From NCBI RefSeq assembly GCF_900100365.1, contig NZ_FNKU01000001.1, positions 3,038,001 to 3,102,000 of the forward strand: a stretch of DNA of 64,000 nucleotides, written 5' to 3'. The stretch is from Pseudomonas cannabina (lineage in GTDB: Bacteria; Pseudomonadota; Gammaproteobacteria; Pseudomonadales; Pseudomonadaceae). The position numbers were made by a program, and so were the translations under genes. Positions 26,291 to 36,168 of the stretch are shown here, in pieces. Under the pieces are notes generated by a model. The model had not been told where the DNA came from. It did no database searches and saw only the letters and a list, made by a program, of their open reading frames with translations. Position 1 is the first letter of the stretch. Each line of letters starts with the position of its first letter.

Positions 26291-27856
26291 CTACCGGCTG
26301 AACCGTTCCGCCAGGCTGTGCAGGTACTGCGCCATTTCTTCCAGTTCGGTGCTGATCTGTGAGCCTTGTTGCGCCTGGGCGGCGCTTTGGTCGCAGAGTT
26401 GGGCGATGCGGGTGATTTGCTGGCTGATGTTTTCCGCAACGTGGCTTTGTTCTTCGGACGCTGAAGCCATTTGCTGGCTCATGCCGGTGATGCGGCTCAC
26501 GGCCTGGCTGATGCCGTCCAGCGCCTTTTGCACCGCTTCGACGCTGGCGACGCTTTCCAGAGAAATCTGCTCGCCTTTGTTGGCCGTCAGCACAGCCCGG
26601 TTGGCGTTGTCGCGCAGGGAGGTGATGATCTGCTGAATCTGCTCGGTCGAGGACTGCGTGCGTGACGCCAGCGAACGCACTTCATCGGCCACTACCGCAA
26701 AACCACGCCCCTGCTCACCCGCGCGCGCCGCTTCAATGGCCGCATTGAGCGCCAGCAGGTTGGTTTGCTGAGCGATGGCGTTGATCACGTCCACCACACT
26801 GACAATCGACTGCGTCGCGTCAGCCAGCTCGCCCACGGCGCTGCCGATGTCGGTGACCGAATTGGCCATGTGACGAATCGCCAGCAGGCTCTCATCGGCC
26901 AGGCCGCGTCCCTGTTGCGCCAGCTTGTCGGCTTCCTCGGCAGCATGGGCGGTGTTCTGTACGTTGTGGGTCACTTCCTGAATGGTTGCGGCCATCTGGT
27001 TGATCGCCGTCGCCGATTGATCGGCTTCGCTGCGCTGCTGATCCAGCGACTCTGCCTGACGCAGCGACAGTTGCGCCGATCGCCCGGCATGCTGACGAAC
27101 GCTTTCGCCGGTGTCGGCCAGTCGCGTCAATGCGGTCTGCAAACGCGCTTCTTCACTGAGCATGGCCAGATCGAGTTGCGCCTGCGGGCCACGGTTGTCG
27201 CTGTAAGTCAGCGCGACCAGCGCACTGGTGAACGCTTTGGGATGTTCTGCAAGCGTGTTGCTGATACTGCTGCGCTGGCGCATTTCCAGGAAACCGCCCA
27301 AGGCAACCATCACGATCGGAATCATGATGATCGAAGGCAGATCGTCCAGCAGGTAGACGCCGGCAGCGAGCGCCAGGGCGCAGAGGATCATCGGCAGCTG
27401 ACGAACCAGATGGTAAGCCGCCGTGCTGGTCGCAGACACGGCCGGTTTGCCCGCACGCAGTCGCGCATACAAGGCTTCGGCGCGACGTACCTGATCGCGG
27501 GTCGGCAGCGAACGCACGGACTCGTAACCGACGATTCGGCCATTTTCGTACACAGCTGTAACGTAAGCGCTGACCCAGTAATAATCGCCCTGCTTGGAGC
27601 GGTTCTTGACCACGCCCATCCAGGGTTTGCCCTGTTTGATGGTTTCCCACATGTGCGCAAACACTGACGCGGGCATGTCCGGGTGGCGCACCAGGTTATG
27701 CGGCTGCCCGACCAGCTCTTCACGGGTAAAACCGCTCAGAGTGACGAAGGCGTCGTTGCAATAGGTAATGTGACTGTTGAGATCGGTGGTGGAAATCAGC
27801 CGTTCAGATGCCGGAAACGTTCGCTCAGTCTGGGTAATGGGCATATTGACGCGCAT
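26291..27856 (-). CDS. aer: Aerotaxis receptor Aer (PAS-methyl-accepting protein)
   Basis: Protein of 521 aa, the same length as P. aeruginosa Aer. An N-terminal PAS domain (about 10-120; [37 protein letters not shown]) would bind FAD. A hydrophobic hairpin anchors it near 150-190 without a periplasmic domain. The signalling hairpin holds the conserved [34 protein letters not shown]. It steers swimming by redox or energy level. ATG at 27856 has AAGGAG about 8 nt upstream. Confidence 0.93.
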   Translation of the reverse strand: MRVNMPITQTERTFPASERLISTTDLNSHITYCNDAFVTLSGFTREELVGQPHNLVRHPDMPASVFAHMWETIKQGKPWMGVVKNRSKQGDYYWVSAYVTAVYENGRIVGYESVRSLPTRDQVRRAEALYARLRAGKPAVSATSTAAYHLVRQLPMILCALALAAGVYLLDDLPSIIMIPIVMVALGGFLEMRQRSSISNTLAEHPKAFTSALVALTYSDNRGPQAQLDLAMLSEEARLQTALTRLADTGESVRQHAGRSAQLSLRQAESLDQQRSEADQSATAINQMAATIQEVTHNVQNTAHAAEEADKLAQQGRGLADESLLAIRHMANSVTDIGSAVGELADATQSIVSVVDVINAIAQQTNLLALNAAIEAARAGEQGRGFAVVADEVRSLASRTQSSTEQIQQIITSLRDNANRAVLTANKGEQISLESVASVEAVQKALDGISQAVSRITGMSQQMASASEEQSHVAENISQQITRIAQLCDQSAAQAQQGSQISTELEEMAQYLHSLAERFSR

Positions 27857-27948
27857 GAAAATTCACTCCTTGAAATACTCGATATTCCATGCCGGCCCTG
27901 CGCAATGGGCAAGACCGGTTTCGACACATTCTCAGCAGAACGTTGCGT

Positions 27949-30132
27949 TCAACTAATCCGCGCCAACAATTCCCGCGCCATGCGGCGATGCTCTTCGTCG
28001 GACTCGTCAATGACCTGCTGCAGGAGTTCTCGGGCCGACTCGACCTGCCCGTCTTCAATCAGTACCTGGGCCTGATTGATCTGACTCAAGGGCGGCTCTT
28101 CAAGATCGAGCAGGTCGAAATCCGAGTCATCGTTCATAAAGCTGTCGAGGAACTCGTCGCTCAGGTCATCGACCGCCGACGGGGCGACGACTTCAATAGG
28201 CTCTACAGCATCGGGCTCGGCGAAGTCGCTGAGGAACTGCTCATCAGACAGCTCGAAAACCTCCGGCAGCCGGGTCAGGTCCGAAGAGAAACCGGGGTCC
28301 ACTTCAACGGGCGGGGTCTCGACTGCAGGTTTGCTGCGCGGCGGCGGGCTGTCGAATGGATCGACCAGATCCCAGTCAGCGTCCATCGACAGGTCATCGA
28401 GGTTCAACTGGAACTCATCGGCGTGCTGCGGGTTCAGGGCGGCGGCGGTGGTCTCGTCGAGCTGCGCGACCGGCTCGGGCTGAAGGTCGGCCTGCAAGAC
28501 ATCGTCGGCCTTATCGATGGACAGCGTGCTGGCAGCAGCGACCGCCGCTAGCGGAATGCTCGCAGCAGGCGCGGCTGAAGGCGCGATGTCGGCAGCCTTG
28601 AGCTGCGGGAAGCGATCGCGGATGTCCTGAATGGTCTGCGGATCGACACCGTGTTCCAGCGCCGAACGCTCCTCACGGACAAACCCGACGCCATCACCCT
28701 GCTCTGCCAACAACTCCAGCAGCCTGACCCGAATGTCGTCCCGCTTCGGCTGCTTCTCGAGCGCGCTGCGCAAAATGCCCATCGCCTCGCTGAAACGCCC
28801 GTAGGCGATGTAGATGCTGACGCCGTCCAGCGCATCCGGAACCGCACCGGCCGCACGTTGCGGCGTCGCGGTTCTTGTCGCTGCGGGCGGAGATGACGGC
28901 TGCGGCGGCGCGACGGCAGGCACTTCGAAAACCGGGAGCATGGCGGCCTGCGCAGGTTTGATCAACGGCTCGTCCGGCGTCGCCGCCGAGGTCGCAGCCA
29001 GTTTGCGCTGACGACGCTTCGAATAGACCAGCGCCAGCAGCAGCGCCACGATCAATAAAGCCGCGAGCAGAATCGGCACGCTGATAAACGGTTCGCTCGA
29101 TGCCGTAGCGACCGGCGTCTGCACGGATGCAACAGGCACGGCTGGCGGATTGACCGGGGTGGCAGCAGGTCGCGCGGCGGACTGCGCCAGCGCCAGGTCG
29201 CTGCGCAGCGCGATGATCTGCTTGTCCTTGCCGCTCATCTGCTCTTGCAGGTCCTGAGTCTGGGCTTTGAGGGCTTCCAGCGACTGGGTCAGCTGCTGGT
29301 TTTCAATCGCAGCGGTCGATAGCTGATCGGCCGTGCGCTGCAATTCGGCAGGCGGCGTTGGCGCGGCAGCAGGCGCAACGGGATTGCTAGCCGTGGGCAT
29401 GACCGCCGAGTCCGGCAGCAACAGGTCCTGACCCACTTTAAGCCCGCTGCTCGCGCCACCGGCGAACGCCTGCGGGTTGAGCAAGCGGATACCCTCGGCC
29501 AACTGACTCGCAGAGACCTTGTTGCCCGGGCCTTGCAGCCGGCTGGCAATGCCATTCAGCGTATCGCCGCTGACCACTGTGTAATGCTTGCCTTGCACCG
29601 CTGCGGGCGGCGCCACCGGCATGCGGCTTTCCGGAGCCGAGCTGGCCGAGCGCGGCTGATTGCGGCTGCGCGTGGCGGCCAGGCCCTGGGGCGAAGTGGC
29701 AGGGTCGAGCAGCACGGTGTATTCGTGCAGCAAGTCGCCATTCGGGCACGCCAGTTGCACGAGGAAGCTCAGATAGGGTTCGGTCACCGGCTTGCTGGAA
29801 ACCACCCGGATGACACCGCGATCACCCCGCAGCACTGGCGTGAAGCGCAGATCGTTGAGGAAGAACACCCGCTCGATGCCGGCTTTGGCGAAGGCCTCGG
29901 GCGAAGCGAGCCTGGCGACGATGTCTTCGCTGCTCAGGCCACCGGTCTCCAGCAGCTCGATCTCGGCATTGAGCGGCTGGTTGAGTGCCGAATGCAGGCT
30001 GATTTCGCCCAGCCCCAACGCAGACGCCAACGTGGAACAGCTCAGCAGCGAGATCGCCAGCACGCTCTTGCGCACTACGTTGCGCGCCGTGCGGCCTGCA
30101 CCTTCGACAGCAGCCAGGGAATTCTTGAGCAT
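27949..30132 (-). CDS. FimV-family LysM protein
   Basis: Protein of 727 aa. It has a signal peptide, then the FimV N-terminal domain (LGEISLHSALNQPLNAEIELL), a LysM module (HYTVVSGDTLNGIASRL, about 190-240) and a coiled coil (about 270-310). A single membrane helix follows (ISVPILLAALLIVALLLALVY, about 345-370), then an acidic cytoplasmic region and the FimV C-terminal TPR-like motif (INQAQVLIEDGQVESARELL). FimV organises polar type IV pili and flagellar machinery through peptidoglycan. It is shorter than canonical FimV (about 900 aa), so it may be a paralogue. ATG at 30132 (MLKNSLAAV) has AAGGG upstream. Confidence 0.8.
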   Translation of the reverse strand: MLKNSLAAVEGAGRTARNVVRKSVLAISLLSCSTLASALGLGEISLHSALNQPLNAEIELLETGGLSSEDIVARLASPEAFAKAGIERVFFLNDLRFTPVLRGDRGVIRVVSSKPVTEPYLSFLVQLACPNGDLLHEYTVLLDPATSPQGLAATRSRNQPRSASSAPESRMPVAPPAAVQGKHYTVVSGDTLNGIASRLQGPGNKVSASQLAEGIRLLNPQAFAGGASSGLKVGQDLLLPDSAVMPTASNPVAPAAAPTPPAELQRTADQLSTAAIENQQLTQSLEALKAQTQDLQEQMSGKDKQIIALRSDLALAQSAARPAATPVNPPAVPVASVQTPVATASSEPFISVPILLAALLIVALLLALVYSKRRQRKLAATSAATPDEPLIKPAQAAMLPVFEVPAVAPPQPSSPPAATRTATPQRAAGAVPDALDGVSIYIAYGRFSEAMGILRSALEKQPKRDDIRVRLLELLAEQGDGVGFVREERSALEHGVDPQTIQDIRDRFPQLKAADIAPSAAPAASIPLAAVAAASTLSIDKADDVLQADLQPEPVAQLDETTAAALNPQHADEFQLNLDDLSMDADWDLVDPFDSPPPRSKPAVETPPVEVDPGFSSDLTRLPEVFELSDEQFLSDFAEPDAVEPIEVVAPSAVDDLSDEFLDSFMNDDSDFDLLDLEEPPLSQINQAQVLIEDGQVESARELLQQVIDESDEEHRRMARELLARIS

Positions 30133-30227
30133 GCGAACCCTTATGGAAACCACTGCAGGCTTCTCACGTAATCAGATGGACTTCAGTATCCGTCGCCAGA
30201 GTATGGTTGAGAACTCGCTGCTTCGTC

Positions 30228-30677
30228 TCAGGATCTTTCCAGATTGGCCAGAATCTGTGAATGCACACGCATGCTGACAAGCAGGTCTTCCTCGCTCACC
30301 CCCTCGAACAACTCTTTGCGCAACACATTGGCGATGGTTTCGATCTTTTCGATCAAGGGCAGCGCCGTGTCGCACAACAGGATTTTCTTGGCGCGCCGAT
30401 CTTCGGCCACCGCCACACGCTGCACCAGCCCTTGAGCTTCAAGGCTGTCGAGCAGCCGGGCCAGGGTCGGCCCTTCAACGCCGACGCTTTGCGCCAATTC
30501 GCGCTGGGTAGGCGGTTCGCTGAAGAAGCGTGCAAGGTGCAGAAGAACCAGCCAGCGCGCCTGCGACAGGCCCAGGCCGGCCAGTCGACGGTCCAGCTCG
30601 GCGCGCCAGCCGCGAGTCAGGTGTCCGAGTTGCATCCCGAAACGATGGTCTTCAGTCAATGGCATAAGGAAACTCAT
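30228..30677 (-). CDS. MarR/SlyA-family transcriptional regulator
   Basis: Protein of 149 aa with a winged helix: LSQARWLVLLHLARF, PTQRELAQSVGVEGPTLARLLDSLEAQGLV and the wing VAEDRRAKKILL. Start at 30677 or the internal Met5 (30665); neither has a clear ribosome-binding site. A SlyA-like operator lies 15 bp upstream. Such proteins are ligand- or oxidant-sensitive repressors or anti-silencers. The target is probably itself and unlinked genes, since the neighbours recQ and fimV face the same way without an obvious link. Confidence 0.87.
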   Translation of the reverse strand: MSFLMPLTEDHRFGMQLGHLTRGWRAELDRRLAGLGLSQARWLVLLHLARFFSEPPTQRELAQSVGVEGPTLARLLDSLEAQGLVQRVAVAEDRRAKKILLCDTALPLIEKIETIANVLRKELFEGVSEEDLLVSMRVHSQILANLERS

Positions 30678-30692
30678 GATAAAAACTAATTA

Positions 30693-30704
30693 TTAGCGAG
30701 CTAA
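30693..30704. promoter_or_regulatory. SlyA-type operator upstream of the MarR/SlyA gene
   Basis: TTAGCGAGCTAA differs by one central base from the Salmonella/E. coli SlyA site TTAGCAAGCTAA. It overlaps a second inverted repeat CTAAT-T-ATTAG (30686-30696), 9-27 bp before the start codon, where binding would block transcription. Confidence 0.7.
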
Positions 30705-30758
30705 GCATGGTCCTTATGATCAGGCAAGCAGGAAGCGGTGACGATTCGTCGCACGCCG

Positions 30759-32888
30759 TTATACCTCAAACTCCGATTGCAGCGCCGCACGCACGCAATA
30801 CAGCACGCCTTCCGGGACCCGTCCGGCAAATTGCTCGGCAATCGCCGAGACCGGCGGCAGCTCGCCTTCGCCGTCGAGAAAGGCATCCTGCACCTCACCC
30901 AACAGGTCTTCCGGCAGATCGAGCGCCTGCTCGATGGACAATTGCTGCTTGCCGATGGCCTCGGCCAGCAGGGTGTAGACATTCTTCTCCGAGCACTGCA
31001 ATTGCCCGGCGATCTGCGTCGGGGTCATGCCCGCACGCGCCAGGCTGATCAGTTCGTGGCGAATGTCGGCAACCACTCGCGGCGCCTCGGCCTTGCCGCT
31101 GAGCACTTCGAGGAAAGCCTCGCCGTAGCGGTCCAGCTTACGTGCGCCGACACCACTGACTTTGGCCATCTCGGCCATCGAACCCGGTTTGCTGCGCAGC
31201 ATTTCCAGCAGGGTCGAGTCGGGGAAAATGACATACGGCGGAACGCCATGCTCTTCGGCCAGTTTGCGCCGCAGGGTGCGCAGCGCTTCCCATTGCTCGC
31301 GCTCTTCGCCACGCACCAGTTGACTGGCCGGGCTGCCGGAGCTGCTTCGCGAGGTGGTTTGTGGCTTGAGATCACGGCGCAGTTCCAGAGACACCTCACC
31401 GCGCAGCAACGGCCGACAGGTGTCGCTCAGGCGCAGGCCGCCGTAGCCTTCAAGATCGATGTCTGCCAGCCCGCGCGCCACCAGTTGGCGGAACAGCGAG
31501 CGCCATTCAGCTTCGCTGCGCGCCTTGCCGACGCCGAACACGGACAAGTGCTGATGACCGAAGCTTTCTACTTTATCGTTGGACTTGCCGAGCAGCACAT
31601 CCACCAGATGCCCGACGCCGTAGCGCTGGCCGGTGCGGTAGATGGCCGAGAGCGCCTGACGCGCAGGCTCGGTAGCGTCCCAGGTCTGCACGCCATCGAC
31701 GCAGTTATCGCAATGGCCGCACGGGTTGGGCATGTCTTCGTCGAAATAGGCCAGCAAGGTCTGACGCCGGCAGCGGGTTTCTTCACACAGCGCCAGCATG
31801 GCATCGAGCTTGTGCTGCTCCAGACGCTTGTGGCGCTCGTCGCCCTCAGAGTTCTGCAACATCTGCTTGAGCATCAGCACGTCTTGCAGGCCGTAGGCCA
31901 TCCACGCATCGGCCGGCAGACCGTCGCGCCCTGCCCGCCCGGTTTCCTGATAGTAGGCTTCCAGGGATTTGGGCAGGTCCATGTGCGCCACAAAACGCAC
32001 GTTGGGTTTGTCGATGCCCATGCCGAACGCGATGGTTGCTACCATGATCAGGCCTTCCTCATTAAGGAAGCGCTTCTGATTGGCGGCGCGGGTTTCCGAT
32101 GGCAAACCGGCGTGGTACGGCAACGCCGGGTAACCGTTGTCGCTGAGAAACACCGCCACTTCGTCGACTTTCTTGCGTGACAGGCAATAGACGATACCGG
32201 CGTCGCTACGCCGCTCGGAGAGAAACGCCAGCAGCTGTTTGCGCGGCTGCTCCTTGGGCACGATGCGGTAAAAGATGTTCGGCCGGTCGAAGCTGGACAG
32301 AAAGCGTTCGGCGTTTTGCAGATGCAGGCGGGTGACGATTTCTTCCCGGGTGCGCTTGTCGGCGGTGGCGGTCAACGCGATGCGCGGCACATCCGGAAAC
32401 AGTTCAGCCAGTTGCCCCAGTTGCAGGTATTCCGGGCGGAAGTCATGCCCCCATTGCGACACGCAGTGCGCTTCGTCGATGGCGAACAGGGCAATTTTCA
32501 GGTTCTGCAGAAATGACAGCATGCGCGGCTGGACCAGCCGCTCGGGGGCGAGGTAGAGCATTTTCACTTCGCCCAGACGAATCCGGTTAGCCAGCTCGCG
32601 CTGCTGTTCGGCGTTAAGGGTCGAGTTGAGGGCCGCCGCGGAGACGCCCAGCTCATCCAGCGTGGCAACCTGATCGTCCATCAGCGCGATGAGCGGCGAC
32701 ACGACCACGCACAGGCCGTCACGCAACAGACCCGGCACCTGGAAACACAAGGATTTGCCGCCGCCGGTAGGCATCAGCACCAGTGCATCGCCGCCGTTGG
32801 CTACACGCTCAATAATGGCACCCTGGCGACCACGAAAGCTGTCGTAGCCGAAGATGTCTTTAAGTACGCGTTGTGCCTGCTCAAGCAT
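30759..32888 (-). CDS. recQ: ATP-dependent DNA helicase RecQ
   Basis: 3'-5' helicase of 709 aa. Motif [15 protein letters not shown], motif Ia [11 protein letters not shown], motif [21 protein letters not shown], motif [10 protein letters not shown], motif [12 protein letters not shown]. Then comes a zinc-binding domain (C-x...[24 protein letters not shown]), the winged-helix RQC domain and a C-terminal HRDC domain ([16 protein letters not shown]). ATG at 32888 ([13 protein letters not shown]) was chosen because the family starts here; the longer frame reaches back to 32990 without homology. Confidence 0.95.
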   Translation of the reverse strand: MLEQAQRVLKDIFGYDSFRGRQGAIIERVANGGDALVLMPTGGGKSLCFQVPGLLRDGLCVVVSPLIALMDDQVATLDELGVSAAALNSTLNAEQQRELANRIRLGEVKMLYLAPERLVQPRMLSFLQNLKIALFAIDEAHCVSQWGHDFRPEYLQLGQLAELFPDVPRIALTATADKRTREEIVTRLHLQNAERFLSSFDRPNIFYRIVPKEQPRKQLLAFLSERRSDAGIVYCLSRKKVDEVAVFLSDNGYPALPYHAGLPSETRAANQKRFLNEEGLIMVATIAFGMGIDKPNVRFVAHMDLPKSLEAYYQETGRAGRDGLPADAWMAYGLQDVLMLKQMLQNSEGDERHKRLEQHKLDAMLALCEETRCRRQTLLAYFDEDMPNPCGHCDNCVDGVQTWDATEPARQALSAIYRTGQRYGVGHLVDVLLGKSNDKVESFGHQHLSVFGVGKARSEAEWRSLFRQLVARGLADIDLEGYGGLRLSDTCRPLLRGEVSLELRRDLKPQTTSRSSSGSPASQLVRGEEREQWEALRTLRRKLAEEHGVPPYVIFPDSTLLEMLRSKPGSMAEMAKVSGVGARKLDRYGEAFLEVLSGKAEAPRVVADIRHELISLARAGMTPTQIAGQLQCSEKNVYTLLAEAIGKQQLSIEQALDLPEDLLGEVQDAFLDGEGELPPVSAIAEQFAGRVPEGVLYCVRAALQSEFEV

Positions 32889-33064
32889 AAAAACCCCGGA
32901 ATATCCTGCTGCACTGCAAAACGCAGGAGTATACCCGAGCGCTCGGGGGCAATGGATGAAGGAGACATGAGTGGTCGAAATTAACTGCAATTGACCTGCG
33001 CGCTGGCGCCTCGGACGCTCAGGGCCTAGAATTCAGCATCGTTTATTTCCAAGGTAGTGCCTCC

Positions 33065-33652
33065 ATGTCCTTCGCTGAGCAATTGACCCGCCTGCAAGTC
33101 TTCCTCGATGCAGATGAACTGCACGATGAAGCACTGGACTACGTGGCCGCGCATGGCTATCTGACCGCCCTGTCCATCTGCTCCGAAGAAGTACCGGAAC
33201 GTGAATGGATAGACGCCCTGTTCTCCGAACCTCCGCATTACGCCAGCGACGAGCAGCAGATAGAAGTCGAAGCGACACTGGTTGCACTGAAGGCGCACAT
33301 TGCCCGCCAGCTGGCGTCGGACGAAGAGTTCGACCTGCCCTGCGAGCTGGACCTGGGCGACGACCCGGATGATTCGGACCTGCGTGGCTGGTGCATCGGT
33401 TTCATGGAAGGCGTGTTCTTGCGTGAAAATGCCTGGTTCGAAAGTGCCGAGGAAGAAGTCAGCGAGATGCTGTTGCCGATCATGGTCGGTTCGGGCCTGT
33501 TCGACGAGCAGCCGGAGTTTGCTGACATCGCTCAGGACGCCAACCTGATGGACGACATGATCGTGCAGATCCCCGAGGCGCTGACCGCGCTGTACCTGCT
33601 GTGCCAGGCGCCGGACGAAAAGCCGGCGATTCTCAAACCCCGTCACCACTGA
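33065..33652 (+). CDS. YecA/YgfB-family (UPF0149) protein
   Basis: Acidic protein of 195 aa with UPF0149 features: MSFAEQLTRLQVFLDADEL, a helical core and LRGWCIGFMEGVFL (the conserved GWcxGF stretch). It lacks the C-terminal SEC-C zinc motif seen in longer YecA proteins. Function unknown. It is 10 bp before the ybaN-like gene and probably co-transcribed. Confidence 0.85.
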   Translation: MSFAEQLTRLQVFLDADELHDEALDYVAAHGYLTALSICSEEVPEREWIDALFSEPPHYASDEQQIEVEATLVALKAHIARQLASDEEFDLPCELDLGDDPDDSDLRGWCIGFMEGVFLRENAWFESAEEEVSEMLLPIMVGSGLFDEQPEFADIAQDANLMDDMIVQIPEALTALYLLCQAPDEKPAILKPRHH

Positions 33653-33662
33653 GTCGGCGCCT

Positions 33663-34064
33663 ATGGCGCAAGATGCACCGCGCACTAGCCGCCATTGGTG
33701 GGTGCGCTATCTGCTTACAGCGGTCGGCTGGCTGAGCGTTGCGCTGGGCGTCATCGGTATTTTCCTGCCGGTGCTGCCTACCACGCCCTTCCTGCTGCTG
33801 GCCGCCGCCTGTTTTGCGCGCAGTTCTCCACGCTTCTATCACTGGCTGATCAACCATCGGCAGCTCGGCCCGTGGATTCGGGATTATCTCGAAGGCAACG
33901 GCATTCCGCTCAAGGGCAAGATCTACGCGATTGGCATGATGTGGGCGAGCATCAGCCTGTCCTGTTACCTGGTGCCCTCGAACTGGGCTCGCGGGTTCAT
34001 GCTGACCAGCGCCGTGCTGGTGACGCTCTATATTCTCAAGCAGAAGACGCTGCAAAAGCGTTGA
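33663..34064 (+). CDS. YbaN-family (DUF454) inner-membrane protein
   Basis: Protein of 133 aa with the DUF454 signature: LGVIGIFLPVLPTTPFLLLAAACFARSSPRFYHWL and LGPWIRDYLEGNGIPLKGK. Three or four membrane helices. Role undefined in the family. The start follows the UPF0149 stop by 10 bp. Confidence 0.88.
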   Translation: MAQDAPRTSRHWWVRYLLTAVGWLSVALGVIGIFLPVLPTTPFLLLAAACFARSSPRFYHWLINHRQLGPWIRDYLEGNGIPLKGKIYAIGMMWASISLSCYLVPSNWARGFMLTSAVLVTLYILKQKTLQKR

Positions 34065-34238
34065 GCACGACTGCCGTGTATCTCCCATGAAACAGCATGT
34101 TTTCTGGCATAGCGCCTATGCGAAAACCGTCTGAGGTCGCGCTGAAACTCGCTTAGGCTTCAGTGACACGTCGCGAATGGACTGAGGCGGTTGATTCGCC
34201 AGCGACAGGCCGTCTGACCTGTCTCAGGGAGAAAAAAC

Positions 34239-34472
34239 ATGCGAGATCTGACCCCCCTTTACAGCGCCGTCCTGCAAGCGGTGGAGGCGATGGCTCCTTC
34301 CGGACAACCGCCAATGCCCGAAGACATGACGCCGGACGAGCACGTACCCCAAACGCAGCACTACACTGAGTCCCAATTGCGCCTGCATCGATTGCTGAAC
34401 GGCGACTTTCAGCCAACAGCTGAACGGGTAGACACCGACCCGATTGCGCAGCCTGCAAGTGAACAGCAATGA
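34239..34472 (+). CDS. Small hypothetical protein (77 aa)
   Basis: MRDLTPLYSAVLQAVEAMAP, rich in Pro, Gln and Glu, with no membrane segment or recognised domain. CAGGGAG lies about 8 nt before the ATG, and the reading frame has Pseudomonas-like codon use, which is why I accept it. It lies between ybaN-like and pap (convergent). Function unknown. Confidence 0.5.
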   Translation: MRDLTPLYSAVLQAVEAMAPSGQPPMPEDMTPDEHVPQTQHYTESQLRLHRLLNGDFQPTAERVDTDPIAQPASEQQ

Positions 34473-34523
34473 CCGTTCACTCTGCGCGCACTCAAACCGC
34501 GTGGCGAGAGGCGTTGAAGACGA

Positions 34524-36020
34524 TCACTTCTTCCTGTCCTTGGCAAAGGCCTTCTCCAGCGCTTCATTGATCGTGCGCAACACCTTGACCCTCGCCCAGC
34601 GCTTGTCATTGGCTTCGATCAGGGTCCACGGCGCAATCTCGGTGCTGGTGCGATCCACCATGTCGCCGACGGCCTGACGATAGTCGGGCCATTTCTTGCG
34701 GTTGCGCCAGTCGTCCTCGGTGATCTTGTAGCGTTTGAACGGGATCTTTTCACGCTCCTGAAAACGCTCCAGTTGGGTCTGCTGATCAATCGCCAGCCAG
34801 AACTTGACGACCACCACACCCGCCTCGGTGAGCTGCTCTTCGAAATCGTTGATTTCAGCGTAGGCACGCTTCCAGTCGGACTCGCTGCAAAAGCCCTCGA
34901 CCCGCTCGACCAGCACCCGGCCGTACCACGAGCGGTCGAAGATGGTGAATTTGCCGCGTGCCGGTATCTGTCGCCAGAAGCGCCACAGATACGGCTGCGC
35001 GCGCTCGTCCTGGGTGGGCGCAGCAATCGGCACGATGGCGTATTGTCGCGGGTCAAGCGCTGCCGCGACCCGGCGGATTGCCCCGCCTTTGCCCGCCGCG
35101 TCATTGCCTTCGAACACCGCCAGCAGCGCATGGTGTTTCATGCGCTTGTCACGCATGTTGCCCGCCAGCCGCGCCTGCTCGGTAATCAGTTGCTGCTGGT
35201 AGTCATCCTTGCTCAGTTGCAGGCTCAGGTCGAGGCTGTCCAGCAACGTGCGTTCGTCGTTATGAATGGCCAGCGGCCCGACCGTCAGCGCGCTGGGCTC
35301 GGGTTCAACCTTATTTAGCGCGGCCTGCATGCCTTCCAGCAGCAGGCGACCAACCGTCAGGCTGCGATAGTTGGCGTCCACGCCTTCGATCACATGCCAG
35401 GGCGCGTACTCGCGGCTGGTGCGACGCAGCACCCGCTCGCCGAAGCGCACGAATTTGTCGTAGGTCTTGGATTGCTGCCAGTCCAGCGGGCTGATCCGCC
35501 AGCTGTGCAGTGGGTCGTCCTTGAGGGTCTTGAGGCGCAGCTTCATCTGTTTCTTGGACAGGTGAAACCAGAATTTGAAGATCAGTGCGCCTTCGTCACA
35601 GAGCATCTTTTCCAGACGCTCCGCGCCGCTGATGGCCTGATCGAGCACCGCATCCTTGTAACGACCGTGCACGCGATCCTGAAGCATCTGGCTGTACCAG
35701 TTGCCAAAGAAAATCCCCATGCGCCCCTTGGCGGGCAGTTGTCGCCAGTAACGCCAGGCCGGCGGGTGCGCCAGCTCTTCGTCGGTCTGCTGGTCGAAGG
35801 TGCGCACCTCTATCAGGCGCGGGTCCATCCATTCGCTGAGCAGTTTGACCGTCTCGCCCTTGCCCGCGCCTTCGATGCCGTTGATCAGCACGATGATCTG
35901 TCGCCCGGCCTGCTCGTGCAGGTCGATCTGTGCCTCCAGCAGCGCTTCACGCAGGTCGGGCAAGTCTGCCTCATAAGTGTCATCGTCAATGGCATGACCG
36001 ATTTCAGCGGATTCAAACAT
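34524..36020 (-). CDS. pap: Polyphosphate:AMP phosphotransferase (PPK2 class II)
   Basis: Protein of 498 aa made of two PPK2 domains, the class II architecture that phosphorylates AMP to ADP with polyphosphate. Each half has a P-loop: INGIEGAGKGETVKLL (first, partly degenerate) and FEGNDAAGKGGAIRRV (second, canonical and likely catalytic). The lid/Walker B-like segments FDRSWYGRVLVERVEGF and the corresponding FFGNWYSQMLQDRVHG follow. ATG at 36020 (MFESAEIGHAI) has AGGAG 6 nt upstream; a longer frame to 36116 overlaps the mnmC promoter. Confidence 0.92.
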   Translation of the reverse strand: MFESAEIGHAIDDDTYEADLPDLREALLEAQIDLHEQAGRQIIVLINGIEGAGKGETVKLLSEWMDPRLIEVRTFDQQTDEELAHPPAWRYWRQLPAKGRMGIFFGNWYSQMLQDRVHGRYKDAVLDQAISGAERLEKMLCDEGALIFKFWFHLSKKQMKLRLKTLKDDPLHSWRISPLDWQQSKTYDKFVRFGERVLRRTSREYAPWHVIEGVDANYRSLTVGRLLLEGMQAALNKVEPEPSALTVGPLAIHNDERTLLDSLDLSLQLSKDDYQQQLITEQARLAGNMRDKRMKHHALLAVFEGNDAAGKGGAIRRVAAALDPRQYAIVPIAAPTQDERAQPYLWRFWRQIPARGKFTIFDRSWYGRVLVERVEGFCSESDWKRAYAEINDFEEQLTEAGVVVVKFWLAIDQQTQLERFQEREKIPFKRYKITEDDWRNRKKWPDYRQAVGDMVDRTSTEIAPWTLIEANDKRWARVKVLRTINEALEKAFAKDRKK

Positions 36021-36168
36021 GCACAGCTCCTGATTGATGTGGGCTCGGAGAACGCCTGATGCAGAGTGTGACCACTGATGACGGGCATCGGTCAATCCGC
36101 ACATCCTTGATAGCACTTTTACCTGCGCAGACGGCTAAAATGCGCCCACTGCCTTTGCTGAGCCTGAC

